Below are positions 45,893 through 61,062 of a stretch of DNA of 64,000 bases, in pieces; within the stretch, counting starts at the first letter, position 1; each line of letters begins with the position of its first letter. The stretch comes from Paeniglutamicibacter sulfureus (GTDB lineage: Bacteria > Actinomycetota > Actinomycetes > Actinomycetales > Micrococcaceae), in assembly GCF_030512175.1 (NCBI RefSeq), contig NZ_JAULBL010000001.1, forward strand, positions 124,001 through 188,000, read 5' to 3'. A program made the position numbers and the translations under genes. Under the pieces are notes generated by a model. It had not been told where the DNA came from and did no database searches. It saw only the letters and a program-made list of their open reading frames with translations.

Positions 45893-46193
45893 TCAGGCCA
45901 ATCCGATTGGACTCAAGATCTCGAATCGCCGGCGAGCAATTTCAATCCCACGAATTAGTTCACTCGGCATGGAGCTAACCTGCTTCGAGTAGAGCGACGT
46001 GTCGAAGACGGGACCAATTCAAGCAGCCGCACATTTCCAAGTCGCGAACCTTCTTCTGCACCTCCAACTCGTCGATTCGCTCGATTGGCATGACGATGAC
46101 ATCATGAAAACCGCGAATTTTATCGAGGCTGCTGCACAAATACATTGAAGGACGCCCGACGTGGAATTCTTGGATGCAGAATGGGCAGTTTTT
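45893..46193 (-). pseudogene. decayed 3' gene fragment of unknown family
   Basis: The minus strand reads KNCPFCIQEFHVGRPSMY and then SSLDKIRGFHDVIVMPIERI in one frame, ending at a stop at 45975. About 25 codons before that stop a second frame takes over as FDTSLYSKQVSSMPSELIRG, ending GIEIARRRFEILSPIGLA at a TGA at 45893. The amino-acid make-up looks like real protein in both frames, so a frameshift at about 46020 is likely. There is no good start, and a stop sits just upstream of the first frame. The CPFC pair may be a zinc-knuckle remnant. The rest of 45665-46255 shows no gene apart from the presumed promoter of the TPR-like gene. Confidence 0.45.
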
Positions 46194-46255
46194 CTAGCGT
46201 CCACGCCATTCCCGCTACTAAAAGTTTGGTTTTTGGTGGTGTGGTGGTTAAGCAT

Positions 46256-46290
46256 CGAAACCCCCAAGCCGGTGGGGCTTGGGGGTTTCG
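46256..46290 (-). terminator. rRNA operon terminator
   Basis: A perfect 15-base-pair stem (46256-46270 with 46276-46290) with loop GGTGG begins ten bases after the 5S 3' end. Confidence 0.85.
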
Positions 46291-46299
46291 GGACGTTGT

Positions 46300-46418
46300 G
46301 TCCGGCGGTGACCTACTCTCCCACACCCTCCCGAGTGCAGTACCATCGGCGCAGTGGGTCTTAGCTTCCGGGTTCGGTATGGGACCGGGCGTTTCCCCCA
46401 CGCTATGACCGCCGTAAC
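46300..46418 (-). rRNA. rrf: 5S ribosomal RNA
   Basis: The minus strand starts GTTACGGCGGTCATAGCGTG and ends GTCACCGCCGGAC, with CCCATACCGAACCCGGAAGC inside. The 119-base length is typical. The ends are within a few bases. Confidence 0.95.
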
Positions 46419-46513
46419 TCTGTTACCGCCACCCAAAGCTGGTTTGGGTGTGGTGAATCTGTGGGTTACGACCATGATAGTTATGGTTGTTGTTGTTCCG
46501 CGAAAAACAAATT

Positions 46514-46546
46514 GGGTTTGTTGTTTCGGGACCGTATAGTGGACGC
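46514..46546 (-). other. 3' arm of a 23S rRNA processing stem
   Basis: These 33 bases of the 23S-5S spacer are almost the exact complement of 49874-49905 in the 16S-23S spacer. In the precursor RNA the two would pair across the 23S rRNA, forming an RNase III-type processing stem. Confidence 0.65.
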
Positions 46547-46589
46547 AGCGTTTCTTGCCAACCACCGAGCGTGTCGGTGGTGTGGTGTT

Positions 46590-51783
<5,194 letters not shown>

Positions 51784-51930
51784 AAAATACAGACACAACC
51801 AACACGCCGACTGGAAAAAATCGACCGGGCTGCACCAAGCAAAACATCCTGGCAAATTGCCCCAGGCATCCACACGGGGGTGCGGACCCTGAAACCATTC
51901 ACCAATAAAATAAATAAATTGGTATCAACA

Positions 51931-51960
51931 AACTTGGCACACTATTGAGTTCTCAAACAA
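51931..51960 (-). promoter_or_regulatory. rRNA leader antitermination element
   Basis: The sense strand contains GAGAACTCAATAGTGTGCC preceded by TTGTTT, about 150 bases before the 16S 5' end. This is the conserved box found in actinobacterial rRNA leaders, which binds Nus factors to prevent early termination. Confidence 0.6.
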
Positions 51961-52029
51961 CAGACACTTCCAACACCCACAACCGGACTAACAATTCCTA
52001 CCGGCGCTTCGCTCTGGAGCAACTTGAAT

Positions 52030-52058
52030 AATTTATTACATGTTCTTCGCTTTGTCAA
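52030..52058 (-). promoter_or_regulatory. rRNA operon promoter
   Basis: A perfect -35 TTGACA (complement of 52053-52058), a 17-base spacer and -10 TAAATT (complement of 52030-52035) lie about 250 bases upstream of 16S. The surrounding sequence is AT-rich. A weaker TTGAAG box about 40 bases further upstream may mark a second promoter. Confidence 0.8.
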
Positions 52059-52295
52059 ACCGGCTTATCGTCGATCTAATTTGCTAAAAACACATCTTTC
52101 CTTCAACGAATAAACGTTGTTAGAAGAATTCTTTTGTCATTCGCGGCTGGTAGCTTTTCGCTTGCCTTGGCCGCGGCGACTTAGAAAACAATACACACGT
52201 TTCCGCGTCCCGGCAAATCGACGGATCCTGCACACCATGACCCCGGATTCCCCCGAAACAACCGGGATTAGGCGCAAATCGGAGCCCAAAAGGCA

Positions 52296-52347
52296 AAAAC
52301 CGGGGCGAGGTCGTCGCCGTGATTCACAGCACTCCCCCGCCCCGGTT
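52296..52347 (-). terminator. intrinsic terminator of tyrS
   Basis: AACCGGGGC (52299-52307) pairs with GCCCCGGTT (52339-52347). On the minus strand a run of T follows (complement of 52296-52300). It lies 40 bases after the tyrS stop and insulates the rRNA promoter. Confidence 0.8.
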
Positions 52348-52387
52348 CAAATTGCGTTGTCAGCAAGCCGGAAATTCATTTCCCTAT

Positions 52388-53704
52388 TTAGGAGACCTCA
52401 ACAACTGCCAGGTTCTTTTTCCCGCGGCGTACCAAAAGGTAGCGACCGTGCAATAGGTCCTCTCGGCTAACGACTGCTTCGTGGTCCGAGTACTTCACGT
52501 TGTTCACGTAGGCGCCGCCTTCACTGATCGTGCGCCGGGCGGCCGACTTCGATTCGGAAAGACCGGAAGCCATCAATACCGAGATAATATCCAGATCCTC
52601 CCCGGTAACAGTGGTGCTTTTTAGCTCCTGGGTCGCGGCCCTGAGCGTCGCTTCGTCCATATCGCCCAATTCGCCCTGGCCAAAAAGGGCGGCCGAAGCT
52701 GCGATGACCTTTTCCGTGGCATCCACACCGTGGACCAACGATGTCACGAGGTAAGCCAGTTCCTTCTGGGCCTTGCGGGCGAAGGGACGCTCGGCAACTT
52801 CTTTTTCGAGTGCCTCGATCTCTGCACGGGAAAGGAAAGTGAAGACCTTCAAGCGCGAAATGGCATCGGCATCCGCGGTGTTCAGCCAGAACTGGTAGAA
52901 GGTGTACGGGCTGCACATCTCTGCATCCAGCCAAATGGCGTTGCCCTCGGACTTGCCGAACTTGGTGCCGTCGGAGTTGGTGATCAACGGGGTTCCGTAG
53001 GCGTAGGCGCTCTTGCCCTCGGCCTTGCGGATCAAGTCGGTGCCGCTGGTGAGGTTGCCCCACTGGTCGGAGCCGCCGGTCTGCAGCGTGCAACCGTAAA
53101 GCTGGTGCAGCTTCAGGTAGTCGTAACCCTGCAGCACCTGGTAGCTGAACTCCGTGTAGCTGATGCCCTCGTCCGAGTTCAGACGGGCGGCAACGGTTTC
53201 TTTCTTGATCATGGTGCCCACCCGGAAGTACTTGCCAACCTCGCGCAGGAAATCGATGGCACTCAGGTTGGCGGTCCAGTCCAGGTTATTGACCATGCGG
53301 GCCGCGTTCTCGCCCTCAAAGGAGAGGAAGCGGGAAACCTGCGACTCGAGCTTGCCCACCCATTCGGCAACCGTTTCCTTGGTGTTCAGCACACGCTCGG
53401 CCGTCTGGCGCGGATCACCGATCAGGCCGGTGGAGCCGCCAACCAAGCCCAGGGGCTTGTGGCCGGCCAACTGCAGGCGGCGCATGTTCAACAGCTGTAC
53501 CAGGTTGCCCAGGTGCAGGGACGGGGCGGTGGGATCGAAACCGCAGTAATACGTAATGCTCTCTCCGGAGAGGACCTTTTCCAGCTCGGTTTCCTCGGTG
53601 GACACGTGGACCAGGCCACGCCACTTCAGTTCCTGCCAGACGTTTTCAAAGGACGGATCATTACGTTGTCCCGACAGTGCGGGATTCTGCTCAATTTCAG
53701 ACAC
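52388..53704 (-). CDS. tyrS: tyrosyl-tRNA synthetase
   Basis: This 438-residue class I synthetase has the HIGH-like site YCGFDPTAPSLHLGNL, the tyrosine pocket YCGFDP and GYDYLKLHQLYGC, the KMSKS-equivalent KFGKSEGNAIWL and a C-terminal S4 domain (about 365-430). The start is GTG at 53704. A real ribosome-binding site is absent; a TAATTT box seven bases upstream could give a nearly leaderless transcript. It lies 29 bases downstream of the HelD-like gene and just upstream of the rRNA operon, as in related genomes. Confidence 0.96.
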   Translation of the reverse strand: MSEIEQNPALSGQRNDPSFENVWQELKWRGLVHVSTEETELEKVLSGESITYYCGFDPTAPSLHLGNLVQLLNMRRLQLAGHKPLGLVGGSTGLIGDPRQTAERVLNTKETVAEWVGKLESQVSRFLSFEGENAARMVNNLDWTANLSAIDFLREVGKYFRVGTMIKKETVAARLNSDEGISYTEFSYQVLQGYDYLKLHQLYGCTLQTGGSDQWGNLTSGTDLIRKAEGKSAYAYGTPLITNSDGTKFGKSEGNAIWLDAEMCSPYTFYQFWLNTADADAISRLKVFTFLSRAEIEALEKEVAERPFARKAQKELAYLVTSLVHGVDATEKVIAASAALFGQGELGDMDEATLRAATQELKSTTVTGEDLDIISVLMASGLSESKSAARRTISEGGAYVNNVKYSDHEAVVSREDLLHGRYLLVRRGKKNLAVVEVS

Positions 53705-53733
53705 CCTACTAAATTAGCAGTCTCGGCCCCGAA

Positions 53734-56022
53734 TTACGCTTCCGAGTCAATGCCCGCAGGAATCGAGCCCTCGGCCAGGATTCGCAGGCGCTGCGTGGTG
53801 CGGGTCATCGCAACATACAGATCACCGACGCTGCCCTCGACTTCGTCGATCAACTCCTGCGGTTCCAAGACAACCACCACATCGAATTCCAGGCCCTTGG
53901 CCTCGCGTGCACCCAGCACCACGATGTCCTGGCTCAAGCCACCGGACCCGCTTCCCACACGGCGGCCGAATTGCTCGACCACGGCGGAGCGAACCTGGGC
54001 CAGACGCGGCTCGGGCACGATGACGGCCAACAGGCCGCCGTCGGCGATCGCGACTTCCCCGGGTAGAACCTCACGGAGCTTGGGCAGCAACTGCCCCGGT
54101 TCCAGCCGGTCCACCAGCGGCGGCCACTGGCCCTCGCGCACTGCCTTCGGGGTGGAGATCTTCAGTCCCGCGGCGTGGGCAACCCTGGTCGCGGCGGCGG
54201 CGATCTGCATGGGGGTGCGGTAGTTGACCGTTAGTTCCTCCAGGGTGAAGCGCTCGGCCACGAACGGCTTCATGGCCTGCGCCCAGCTGTTGGCGCCCGA
54301 GGCCGAGGAGGTCTGGGCGATGTCGCCGACCACCGTGAAGGACTTCAGGGGGCAGCGGCGCATCAGCAGTCGCCACTGCATCGGGGACAGCTCTTGGGCC
54401 TCGTCGACCACCACGTGCCCGTAGGCCCAGTTGCGGTCGGCCACGGCACGCTCGGCTGCCGTCTGGCGTGCCTCGGTCTCCTGGTTCATATCTGCCAGGT
54501 CCTGGGCCTCGACGAGCCCGTCGATGCCGGCGTTGAAGAGCATCTCGTTGACGTTGCGCAGGGTCGCCTCGGCGTTTTCCAGGTCCCGCTTGAGCTGCGC
54601 CTCGACACCGGCGTCCTTGTTGCCCACGGCCTTGAAGTCGCCCAGCAGTTCGGCTGCCTCATCCAGCAGCGGCACATCGGACTCGGTCCAGGGCGCCCCG
54701 GGCTTCCGGTGCAGCGCCTTGAGCTCGCGGGCGTTCAGCTGCGGAGCGGCCGCGGCGAGCAGGTCTTCCTTGGCGAAGAGTTCCTCCAGCAGGGACTGCG
54801 GTGTCAGCGGCATCCAGCACAGGTTCAGGGCAATGCGGACATCGCGTGATTCGCGCACTTCCTGGACCAGGTAGCTGCGGTCCACGGCATTGCCGTTGCC
54901 CGATGAATCCTCAAGGACCTGCTGCAGCTGCGTGGCCAACTCGCGCACCAGGATCTTGGTGAACACCTCGCGGGCCTCGTTGTGCGGCTTGCGGGAGGCC
55001 CGCGCCTTTTCACGCGCATGACGCACCTGGCCGCGGGTCAGCACCAGCCGGGTACCCTCGACCACGACGCGGCGGTCCTCGGCCAGCAGTCGCTGGCGGT
55101 TGGAAACCGCCTTGGCCACGACCTTTGCCATGAAGGCCTTGCCCTTGATGCGGGCGGCCTCCCGGCTGTGCTCGGGCACGGCACGCAGGCCCGGATACAG
55201 CTCGCCGACCGAGGACATGACCACGCCGGTCTCGCCCAGGGAGGGCAGCACGCGCTCGATGTAGCGCATGAACGATGATGAGGGGCCGACCAGCAGCACG
55301 CCGGCGCTCTTGAGCCGTTCACGGTGTTCGTAGAGCAGGAAGGCGGCACGGTGCAGTGCCACCGCAGTCTTGCCGGTGCCAGGTCCACCCTGGACCACCA
55401 ACACTCCGGCCAGCGGGGAGCGGATAATGCGGTCCTGCTCGGCCTGGATGGTGCCCACGATGTCGCCCATGCGCCCGGTGCGCTTCTGCGTCAGGGCGGC
55501 CATGAGAGCGCCCTCTCCCTGCAGGTTGTCGTTTTCGCCGAAGAGTTCGGTGTCCAGGACCTCGTCGTCGATGCCCAGCACGGTGCGCCCGCGCAGCATC
55601 AGGTGCCGGCGGCGGCGCACGCCCTGCCGGTGCAGCGCGGTGGCCTGGTAGAAGGCGGCGGCCTCCGGGGCGCGCCAGTCGACCATCAGGCGCGTCAGGT
55701 CCTCGTCGGTCATGCCGATGCGGCCGATGTAGCGCGGGGCGCCGGGTTCCTCCCCGGAACGGTTCATGTCATCGTCAAGGTCCAGCCGGCCGAACACCAA
55801 GCGGTCCTCAACGGCATTCAGCTGCGCCAGGCGGTCTTCGTACAGGGCGGCAAAGGAGTCGCGTTCGGACACGTTCTGGATGGATCCCTGCGCCCCGCCG
55901 CGGCGGGTGCGGGTGAGCTGCTCGAGCTTTTCGGCGCGCAGCTCATCCAAGCGGGTATAGAGCATCGAAACGTAGTTGCGTTCGGCGTCGAGCTCCGGTT
56001 GAACGGTCGTGGACTCTGACAT
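53734..56022 (-). CDS. HelD/HelR-like RNA polymerase-associated ATPase
   Basis: This 762-residue UvrD-like superfamily 1 motor has an N-terminal coiled coil (about 10-60), Walker A GGPGTGKTAV (residues 212-221), motif II VVVDEAQELSP and helicase motifs V-VI (AKGLEFDVVVVL and DLYVAMTRTTQRL). In actinobacteria such proteins bind RNA polymerase through the secondary channel and free it from DNA or, in HelR, from rifampicin. It is not UvrD or PcrA because the N-terminus is a coiled coil. No RAE inverted repeat lies upstream, so rifampicin induction is not predicted. GGGAG precedes the ATG. Confidence 0.9.
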   Translation of the reverse strand: MSESTTVQPELDAERNYVSMLYTRLDELRAEKLEQLTRTRRGGAQGSIQNVSERDSFAALYEDRLAQLNAVEDRLVFGRLDLDDDMNRSGEEPGAPRYIGRIGMTDEDLTRLMVDWRAPEAAAFYQATALHRQGVRRRRHLMLRGRTVLGIDDEVLDTELFGENDNLQGEGALMAALTQKRTGRMGDIVGTIQAEQDRIIRSPLAGVLVVQGGPGTGKTAVALHRAAFLLYEHRERLKSAGVLLVGPSSSFMRYIERVLPSLGETGVVMSSVGELYPGLRAVPEHSREAARIKGKAFMAKVVAKAVSNRQRLLAEDRRVVVEGTRLVLTRGQVRHAREKARASRKPHNEAREVFTKILVRELATQLQQVLEDSSGNGNAVDRSYLVQEVRESRDVRIALNLCWMPLTPQSLLEELFAKEDLLAAAAPQLNARELKALHRKPGAPWTESDVPLLDEAAELLGDFKAVGNKDAGVEAQLKRDLENAEATLRNVNEMLFNAGIDGLVEAQDLADMNQETEARQTAAERAVADRNWAYGHVVVDEAQELSPMQWRLLMRRCPLKSFTVVGDIAQTSSASGANSWAQAMKPFVAERFTLEELTVNYRTPMQIAAAATRVAHAAGLKISTPKAVREGQWPPLVDRLEPGQLLPKLREVLPGEVAIADGGLLAVIVPEPRLAQVRSAVVEQFGRRVGSGSGGLSQDIVVLGAREAKGLEFDVVVVLEPQELIDEVEGSVGDLYVAMTRTTQRLRILAEGSIPAGIDSEA

Positions 56023-56134
56023 TCAGCACTCCCTGATGGAACAAATCGTGGACAGACCAGTTTACGCTCTGCGGCACCGAGCATTTGACCGGACGCCTTG
56101 GGGCGACCGATGCGGATACGGCAGGCGGGTGTTG

Positions 56135-56671
56135 CTAGACGAGCTGGAGCGAATGGACGTGCAGGCCGGAGAGCTTTTCGCGCCCGCCCAGGCCCTGGAG
56201 CTCAAGGACCACGCCGACCCCGATGACCTGTGCGCCGACCATTTTCAGCAAACGGGCGGCGGAGCCGACCGTGCCGCCGGTGGCCAGCACGTCATCGAGA
56301 ATCAGCACCCGGGTGCCGGGCGCGACATCGTCGCGGTGCAATTCCAGGGTCCCGGTCCCGTATTCCAGGGTGTATTCGTCGCGGTGCACCTCACGGGGAA
56401 GCTTTCCGGCCTTGCGCACCGTGACCATGCCGGTTCCCGTGGCGTAGGCGGCGGCCGCGGCCAGCACGAATCCGCGGGCCTCGAGCCCGGCAATGACGTC
56501 GAATTGGCCGGAAAAGGGGGCGACGATCTCATCGACCATGCGGCGCAGTCCCGCCGCGTCGGCAAAGGCCGGGGTCAAGTCCTTGAAGGAAATCCCTGCG
56601 CTGGGGTAATCGGGAACGATTTCGCACAGTCGGTCAAGGAGGTCGCTTATGGTTTCAGGCTCTGGATTCAC
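56135..56671 (-). CDS. apt: adenine phosphoribosyltransferase
   Basis: This 178-residue purine salvage enzyme makes AMP from adenine and PRPP. It shows PDYPSAGISFKDLTPAF, AGLEARGFVLAAA and the PRPP-binding loop VLILDDVLATGGTVGSA. The start is GTG at 56671 with a weak ribosome-binding site. In many actinobacteria apt lies beside secDF or relA; here it sits between mpg and HelD. The gap to HelD (56023-56134) shows no gene. Confidence 0.94.
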   Translation of the reverse strand: MNPEPETISDLLDRLCEIVPDYPSAGISFKDLTPAFADAAGLRRMVDEIVAPFSGQFDVIAGLEARGFVLAAAAAYATGTGMVTVRKAGKLPREVHRDEYTLEYGTGTLELHRDDVAPGTRVLILDDVLATGGTVGSAARLLKMVGAQVIGVGVVLELQGLGGREKLSGLHVHSLQLV

Positions 56672-56680
56672 CCGACAAGT

Positions 56681-57334
56681 CTAGTCCCTTCCGCCGCGCA
56701 CCTTGCGCGGTGCCGCCTTCCGGTACGGCGAGACGCTGGGCTCGCCCGGGAGCCAGAACCGGTACGGGTATTCTTCCCCGCCGCCGTCCCCCGCCACCCC
56801 GGTGCGCGGACCGGCCTGGTAGCCGGCCGGGGCGATGGCCAGGTTCCCCAACGCCAGGTCGGGTCCCGGCGGCACGGCGGTGCCGTCGCGGAAGCGCGCC
56901 AGGTTGTGTTCCAGCGTCAGCCCCAGCCCCTGGGCCAACCGGGCAGGCCCGCTGAGTAGCTGTGCCTCGGGTCCTTTCGGGTTTCCCCGTCTGGCCAACA
57001 CCGTGTCCAGGCCCGAAACGACTTCCCCGGCGCGCATCAGCACGGCCGAGGCTGTTCCCTCCTGCCCGCACACCACATTGGCGCAGAAGTGCATCCCGTA
57101 GGTGAAGTACACATACGCGGTGCCCGGTGGGCCGAAGAGCCCGGCATTGCGGGCGGTCTTGCCCCGGTAGGCATGGGAGCCGGGATCCTGGTGCCCGTCG
57201 TAGGCCTCGACCTCGGTCAGTCGCACCACGACCAGCCGCCCGCCGATGAAGGTGGAGACATGGGCGCCGAGCAGGTGCGGTGCCAGTTCCAGCGACGGCA
57301 GACCTAGCAACCCAACGCGGTCCGGGCTGTTCAC
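56681..57334 (-). CDS. mpg: 3-methyladenine DNA glycosylase (AAG/Mpg family)
   Basis: This 217-residue base-excision repair enzyme removes alkylated purines. Family residues are EVEAYDGHQDPGSHAYRGKT, NAGLFGPPGTAYVYFTYGMH and LLSGPARLAQGLGL; the glutamate of EVEAY is the catalytic base. The start is GTG at 57334 behind GGAGGGGGG. Nine bases separate it from apt. Rv1688 is the mycobacterial counterpart in a similar neighbourhood near tyrS. Confidence 0.94.
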   Translation of the reverse strand: MNSPDRVGLLGLPSLELAPHLLGAHVSTFIGGRLVVVRLTEVEAYDGHQDPGSHAYRGKTARNAGLFGPPGTAYVYFTYGMHFCANVVCGQEGTASAVLMRAGEVVSGLDTVLARRGNPKGPEAQLLSGPARLAQGLGLTLEHNLARFRDGTAVPPGPDLALGNLAIAPAGYQAGPRTGVAGDGGGEEYPYRFWLPGEPSVSPYRKAAPRKVRGGRD

Positions 57335-57366
57335 GACGCCCCCCTCCTTCCGGATATCCCGGTTGC

Positions 57367-58104
57367 CTAGTTGTTGGCCTTCAGCTTGACGGCCCAGGGT
57401 CCGAGCTCGGGCAGGTCGGTGCCGTCGGCGGCGGCGGTGGCCTGGACCGGTCCCAGCGGCTGGCGGCCGGCGAGCCAGGCGGCCAGGTCGAAGGCGGTGC
57501 CGCTGAGCACCGTGGTCGCCTCGCCCTGTCCAAGGGTGATGCGCTGGGCACCGTGGGGCTGGAGGATGTAGCGGCGGGATTCGGGCACCCGGGCTTCGAG
57601 CGCGTCGAAGAGGTGCGCACAGAATTCCGGTTCCCAGTCGGCGACGGAGTTGCCCAGGGCAAGGTCCGAGGTGTGGATGACCAGCTCGCGCCAGATGGCA
57701 TGGAAGAGGTCTTCCACACTGCCTCCCTCACGGAACCCTGTTGCCAGGGCCCACTCCGCCGGGCTGATGCCGCGGATGCTGGATTCCAGTGCGTCGAGGG
57801 ACTCGGTGACGCGGGCCACCAGCGCCTCGGGGCGCATCAACGCGGTGATCTCGATGGAGTCGTCGCGGGCCTCCATTCCACCGTCGTACATGGGGAAGGG
57901 TTCCTGGGCACCAGCGGTGTCCAGCTGGCGCGCTGCGGCACGGCTGAACCCGTCCAGGTGGGCGAGCACGTGTGCACGGCTCCACCCGGGAAGGGCGCTC
58001 GGCTCGGCGGCGGCCGCATCGTCGACGGTGGCCATGGTCTCGCGAAGGGTCGACAAGGCGGAGAGGATCCGAGTCGTAAGGTCCTGTTGTGTGAGCTCAC
58101 TCAT
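57367..58104 (-). CDS. DinB/MDMPI-fold mycothiol-dependent-type protein
   Basis: This 245-residue protein belongs to the maleylpyruvate isomerase/DinB-like fold used by mycothiol-dependent enzymes. The N-terminal bundle includes ALPGWSRAHVLAHLDGFSRA with histidines that may bind metal, and a middle AIWRELVIHTSDLALGNSVA supplies a third. The C-terminal half matches the MDMPI C domain. Mycothiol use fits mtr at 3.6-5.0 kb, but the substrate is unknown. AAGGTGG supports the ATG at 58104; an in-frame GTG three codons earlier is less likely. Confidence 0.85.
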   Translation of the reverse strand: MSELTQQDLTTRILSALSTLRETMATVDDAAAAEPSALPGWSRAHVLAHLDGFSRAAARQLDTAGAQEPFPMYDGGMEARDDSIEITALMRPEALVARVTESLDALESSIRGISPAEWALATGFREGGSVEDLFHAIWRELVIHTSDLALGNSVADWEPEFCAHLFDALEARVPESRRYILQPHGAQRITLGQGEATTVLSGTAFDLAAWLAGRQPLGPVQATAAADGTDLPELGPWAVKLKANN

Positions 58105-58140
58105 ACTGACCACCTTATCCGGCCCGGTAGCCGGAAATCA

Positions 58141-58178
58141 CGCAGGCGGGGCCCCCCGAATGGTGGGCCCCGCCTGCG
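58141..58178 (-). terminator. hairpin terminator of argH
   Basis: A perfect 14-base-pair GC-rich stem (58141-58154 with 58165-58178) begins 17 bases after the argH stop. There is no T-run. Confidence 0.65.
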
Positions 58179-58195
58179 AGGGAACTGCGGGCTTG

Positions 58196-59719
<1,524 letters not shown>

Positions 59720-59720
59720 C

Positions 59721-59754
59721 TAATACTTATTCACTAGTCTACATAATTATTCAT
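59721..59754. promoter_or_regulatory. tandem ARG-box-like sites
   Basis: On the minus strand two copies of TGAATAA with AT-rich flanks (complements of TTATTCA at 59727-59733 and 59747-59753) lie 20 bases apart in an otherwise GC-rich context. Spacing and sequence resemble tandem ArgR boxes (TGAATAATTATTCA type). They lie upstream of argH and 50 bases upstream of the ankyrin gene. Confidence 0.55.
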
Positions 59755-59804
59755 CTACGATGTCACCGCCATTCCCCTGGCGGCAGCCCGGTACGATTTG
59801 GGGT

Positions 59805-60215
59805 ATGACCGATTCGAACACCCCCGACGCGCTTTCCGATGAAGAGCTCGCGTTCCTGCACTCCATTTTCGACCTGGCCCGCGAGGGAAAAACCGAGAAG
59901 CTGATGGCCATCCTCGACCAGGGAATCCCGGCGGACCTGACCGACGCCAAGGGCGACACCCTGATGATCCTGGCTGCCTACAACGGCCACGACGAGACCG
60001 TCTCCGGCCTTCTCGAGCGCGGCGCCGACATCAACCGCCTCAACGACAAGGGCCAGGGTGCCTTGACCTGCGCCGTGTTCCGCAAGAACGAACCACTGAC
60101 CCGGATGCTGGTGGTCAACGGCGCGGACCCCCACTTAGGTGCCCAAAACGCCTTGGCCGTCGCCCAAATGTTCGACCTGCCCGAGTTCAAGGCAGTCATC
60201 GAGGAATATCTCTAG
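59805..60215 (+). CDS. small ankyrin-repeat protein
   Basis: This 136-residue protein has about three ankyrin repeats: DLAREGKTEKLMAILDQGIP, AKGDTLMILAAYNGHDETVSGLLERGAD and the following DKGQGALTCAVFRKNEPL. Such proteins bind other proteins in the cytoplasm; the partner is unknown. The ATG at 59805 is favoured, since the frame from 59760 includes the ARG-box-like region. It has no clear ribosome-binding site; TACGAT seven bases before the ATG may be a -10 box for a leaderless message. It is divergent from argH. Confidence 0.88.
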   Translation: MTDSNTPDALSDEELAFLHSIFDLAREGKTEKLMAILDQGIPADLTDAKGDTLMILAAYNGHDETVSGLLERGADINRLNDKGQGALTCAVFRKNEPLTRMLVVNGADPHLGAQNALAVAQMFDLPEFKAVIEEYL

Positions 60216-60252
60216 GACAGGTCCCGCGGACATTGCCTTTCCGGCTTCGGGC

Positions 60253-60289
60253 ACCGCGCTGAGACGGATCTAGATTCCGTCCGCGCGGT
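60253..60289 (+). terminator. hairpin after the ankyrin gene
   Basis: ACCGCGC (60253-60259) pairs with GCGCGGT (60283-60289), and an inner GACGGA/TCCGTC stem flanks a TCTAGAT loop. It lies about 40 bases after the ankyrin stop. The rest of 60290-60453 shows no gene. Confidence 0.55.
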
Positions 60290-60453
60290 TCCCGCCGGTG
60301 CCACACAAATCCCCCAAGCCCTTGCTTTTGGCCTCCTGATCAGCTTTGCGCTAGTCACGCCTGAGAATCCGCTGTATGCCCCTCCACAAGATCAGGACTG
60401 GCGCGTATCGTGGTGCTTATCAGGTGTTCTGGATCACTGACAGGAGCAAAGAA

Positions 60454-61014
60454 ATGCATATCGACATCGTGCGTGGAGACATCACCGAACAAAAGGTCGA
60501 TGCGATCGTCAATGCTGCAAATCCATCCCTGCTCGGTGGCGGTGGTGTCGACGATGCCATCCATGCGGCCGCTGGTCCCGCCTTGTTGGCCGAATGCCGG
60601 AAGCTCAGGGCCACGACCCACCCCGACGGCCTCGCCTCCGGCCTTGCCTTGGCCACCGGAGCCGGCGACCTACCCGCCCGCTGGGTCATCCATTCCCCCG
60701 GGCCAAACCGGCACGTCGGGCAGACCAACCCCAAGACGCTTTCGCAGTGCTTCACCAATTCCTTGTACGTTGCCTCGCGCCTCGGTGCCACCAGCGTGGC
60801 GTTTCCGGCCATTGGTGCCGGTGCATACGGCTGGGACCCGGAGGACGTTGCCTCGATCGCCGCCCACGCCATCCACGAATGGTTTGAGACGTACCTGCAT
60901 TCGACATCGATCCACCGCGTCGTGCTGGTTGCCTACAACGACAAGGTTGAATCCGCATTCCGCAAGGCCTTCAACACGCCGCGCACCGATAGCGAACTGG
61001 TCCACGGGCCGTAG
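60454..61014 (+). CDS. macrodomain protein, ADP-ribose/O-acetyl-ADP-ribose hydrolase type
   Basis: This 186-residue single macrodomain (YmdB/AF1521-like) shows IVRGDITEQKVDAIVNAANPS reduced to its core VDAIVNAANPS, the glycine loop LLGGGGVDDAIHAAAG and the diphosphate loop FPAIGAGAYGWDPEDVA. Such proteins remove ADP-ribose or O-acetyl-ADP-ribose. The start MHIDIVRGD at 60454 has AGGAG seven bases ahead; the frame to 60376 is not supported. No ADP-ribosyltransferase gene is nearby. Confidence 0.92.
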   Translation: MHIDIVRGDITEQKVDAIVNAANPSLLGGGGVDDAIHAAAGPALLAECRKLRATTHPDGLASGLALATGAGDLPARWVIHSPGPNRHVGQTNPKTLSQCFTNSLYVASRLGATSVAFPAIGAGAYGWDPEDVASIAAHAIHEWFETYLHSTSIHRVVLVAYNDKVESAFRKAFNTPRTDSELVHGP

Positions 61015-61062
61015 CATGCCGGCGCGCACGCCGCGCGCGATCCTGCATTCGGGGCACCCCGC

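Noticed and set aside
56023-56134. RAE (rifampicin-associated element) upstream of the HelD-like gene
   Set aside because: A GCCCCAAGGC fragment is present, but the 19-base inverted repeat of RAE is not.
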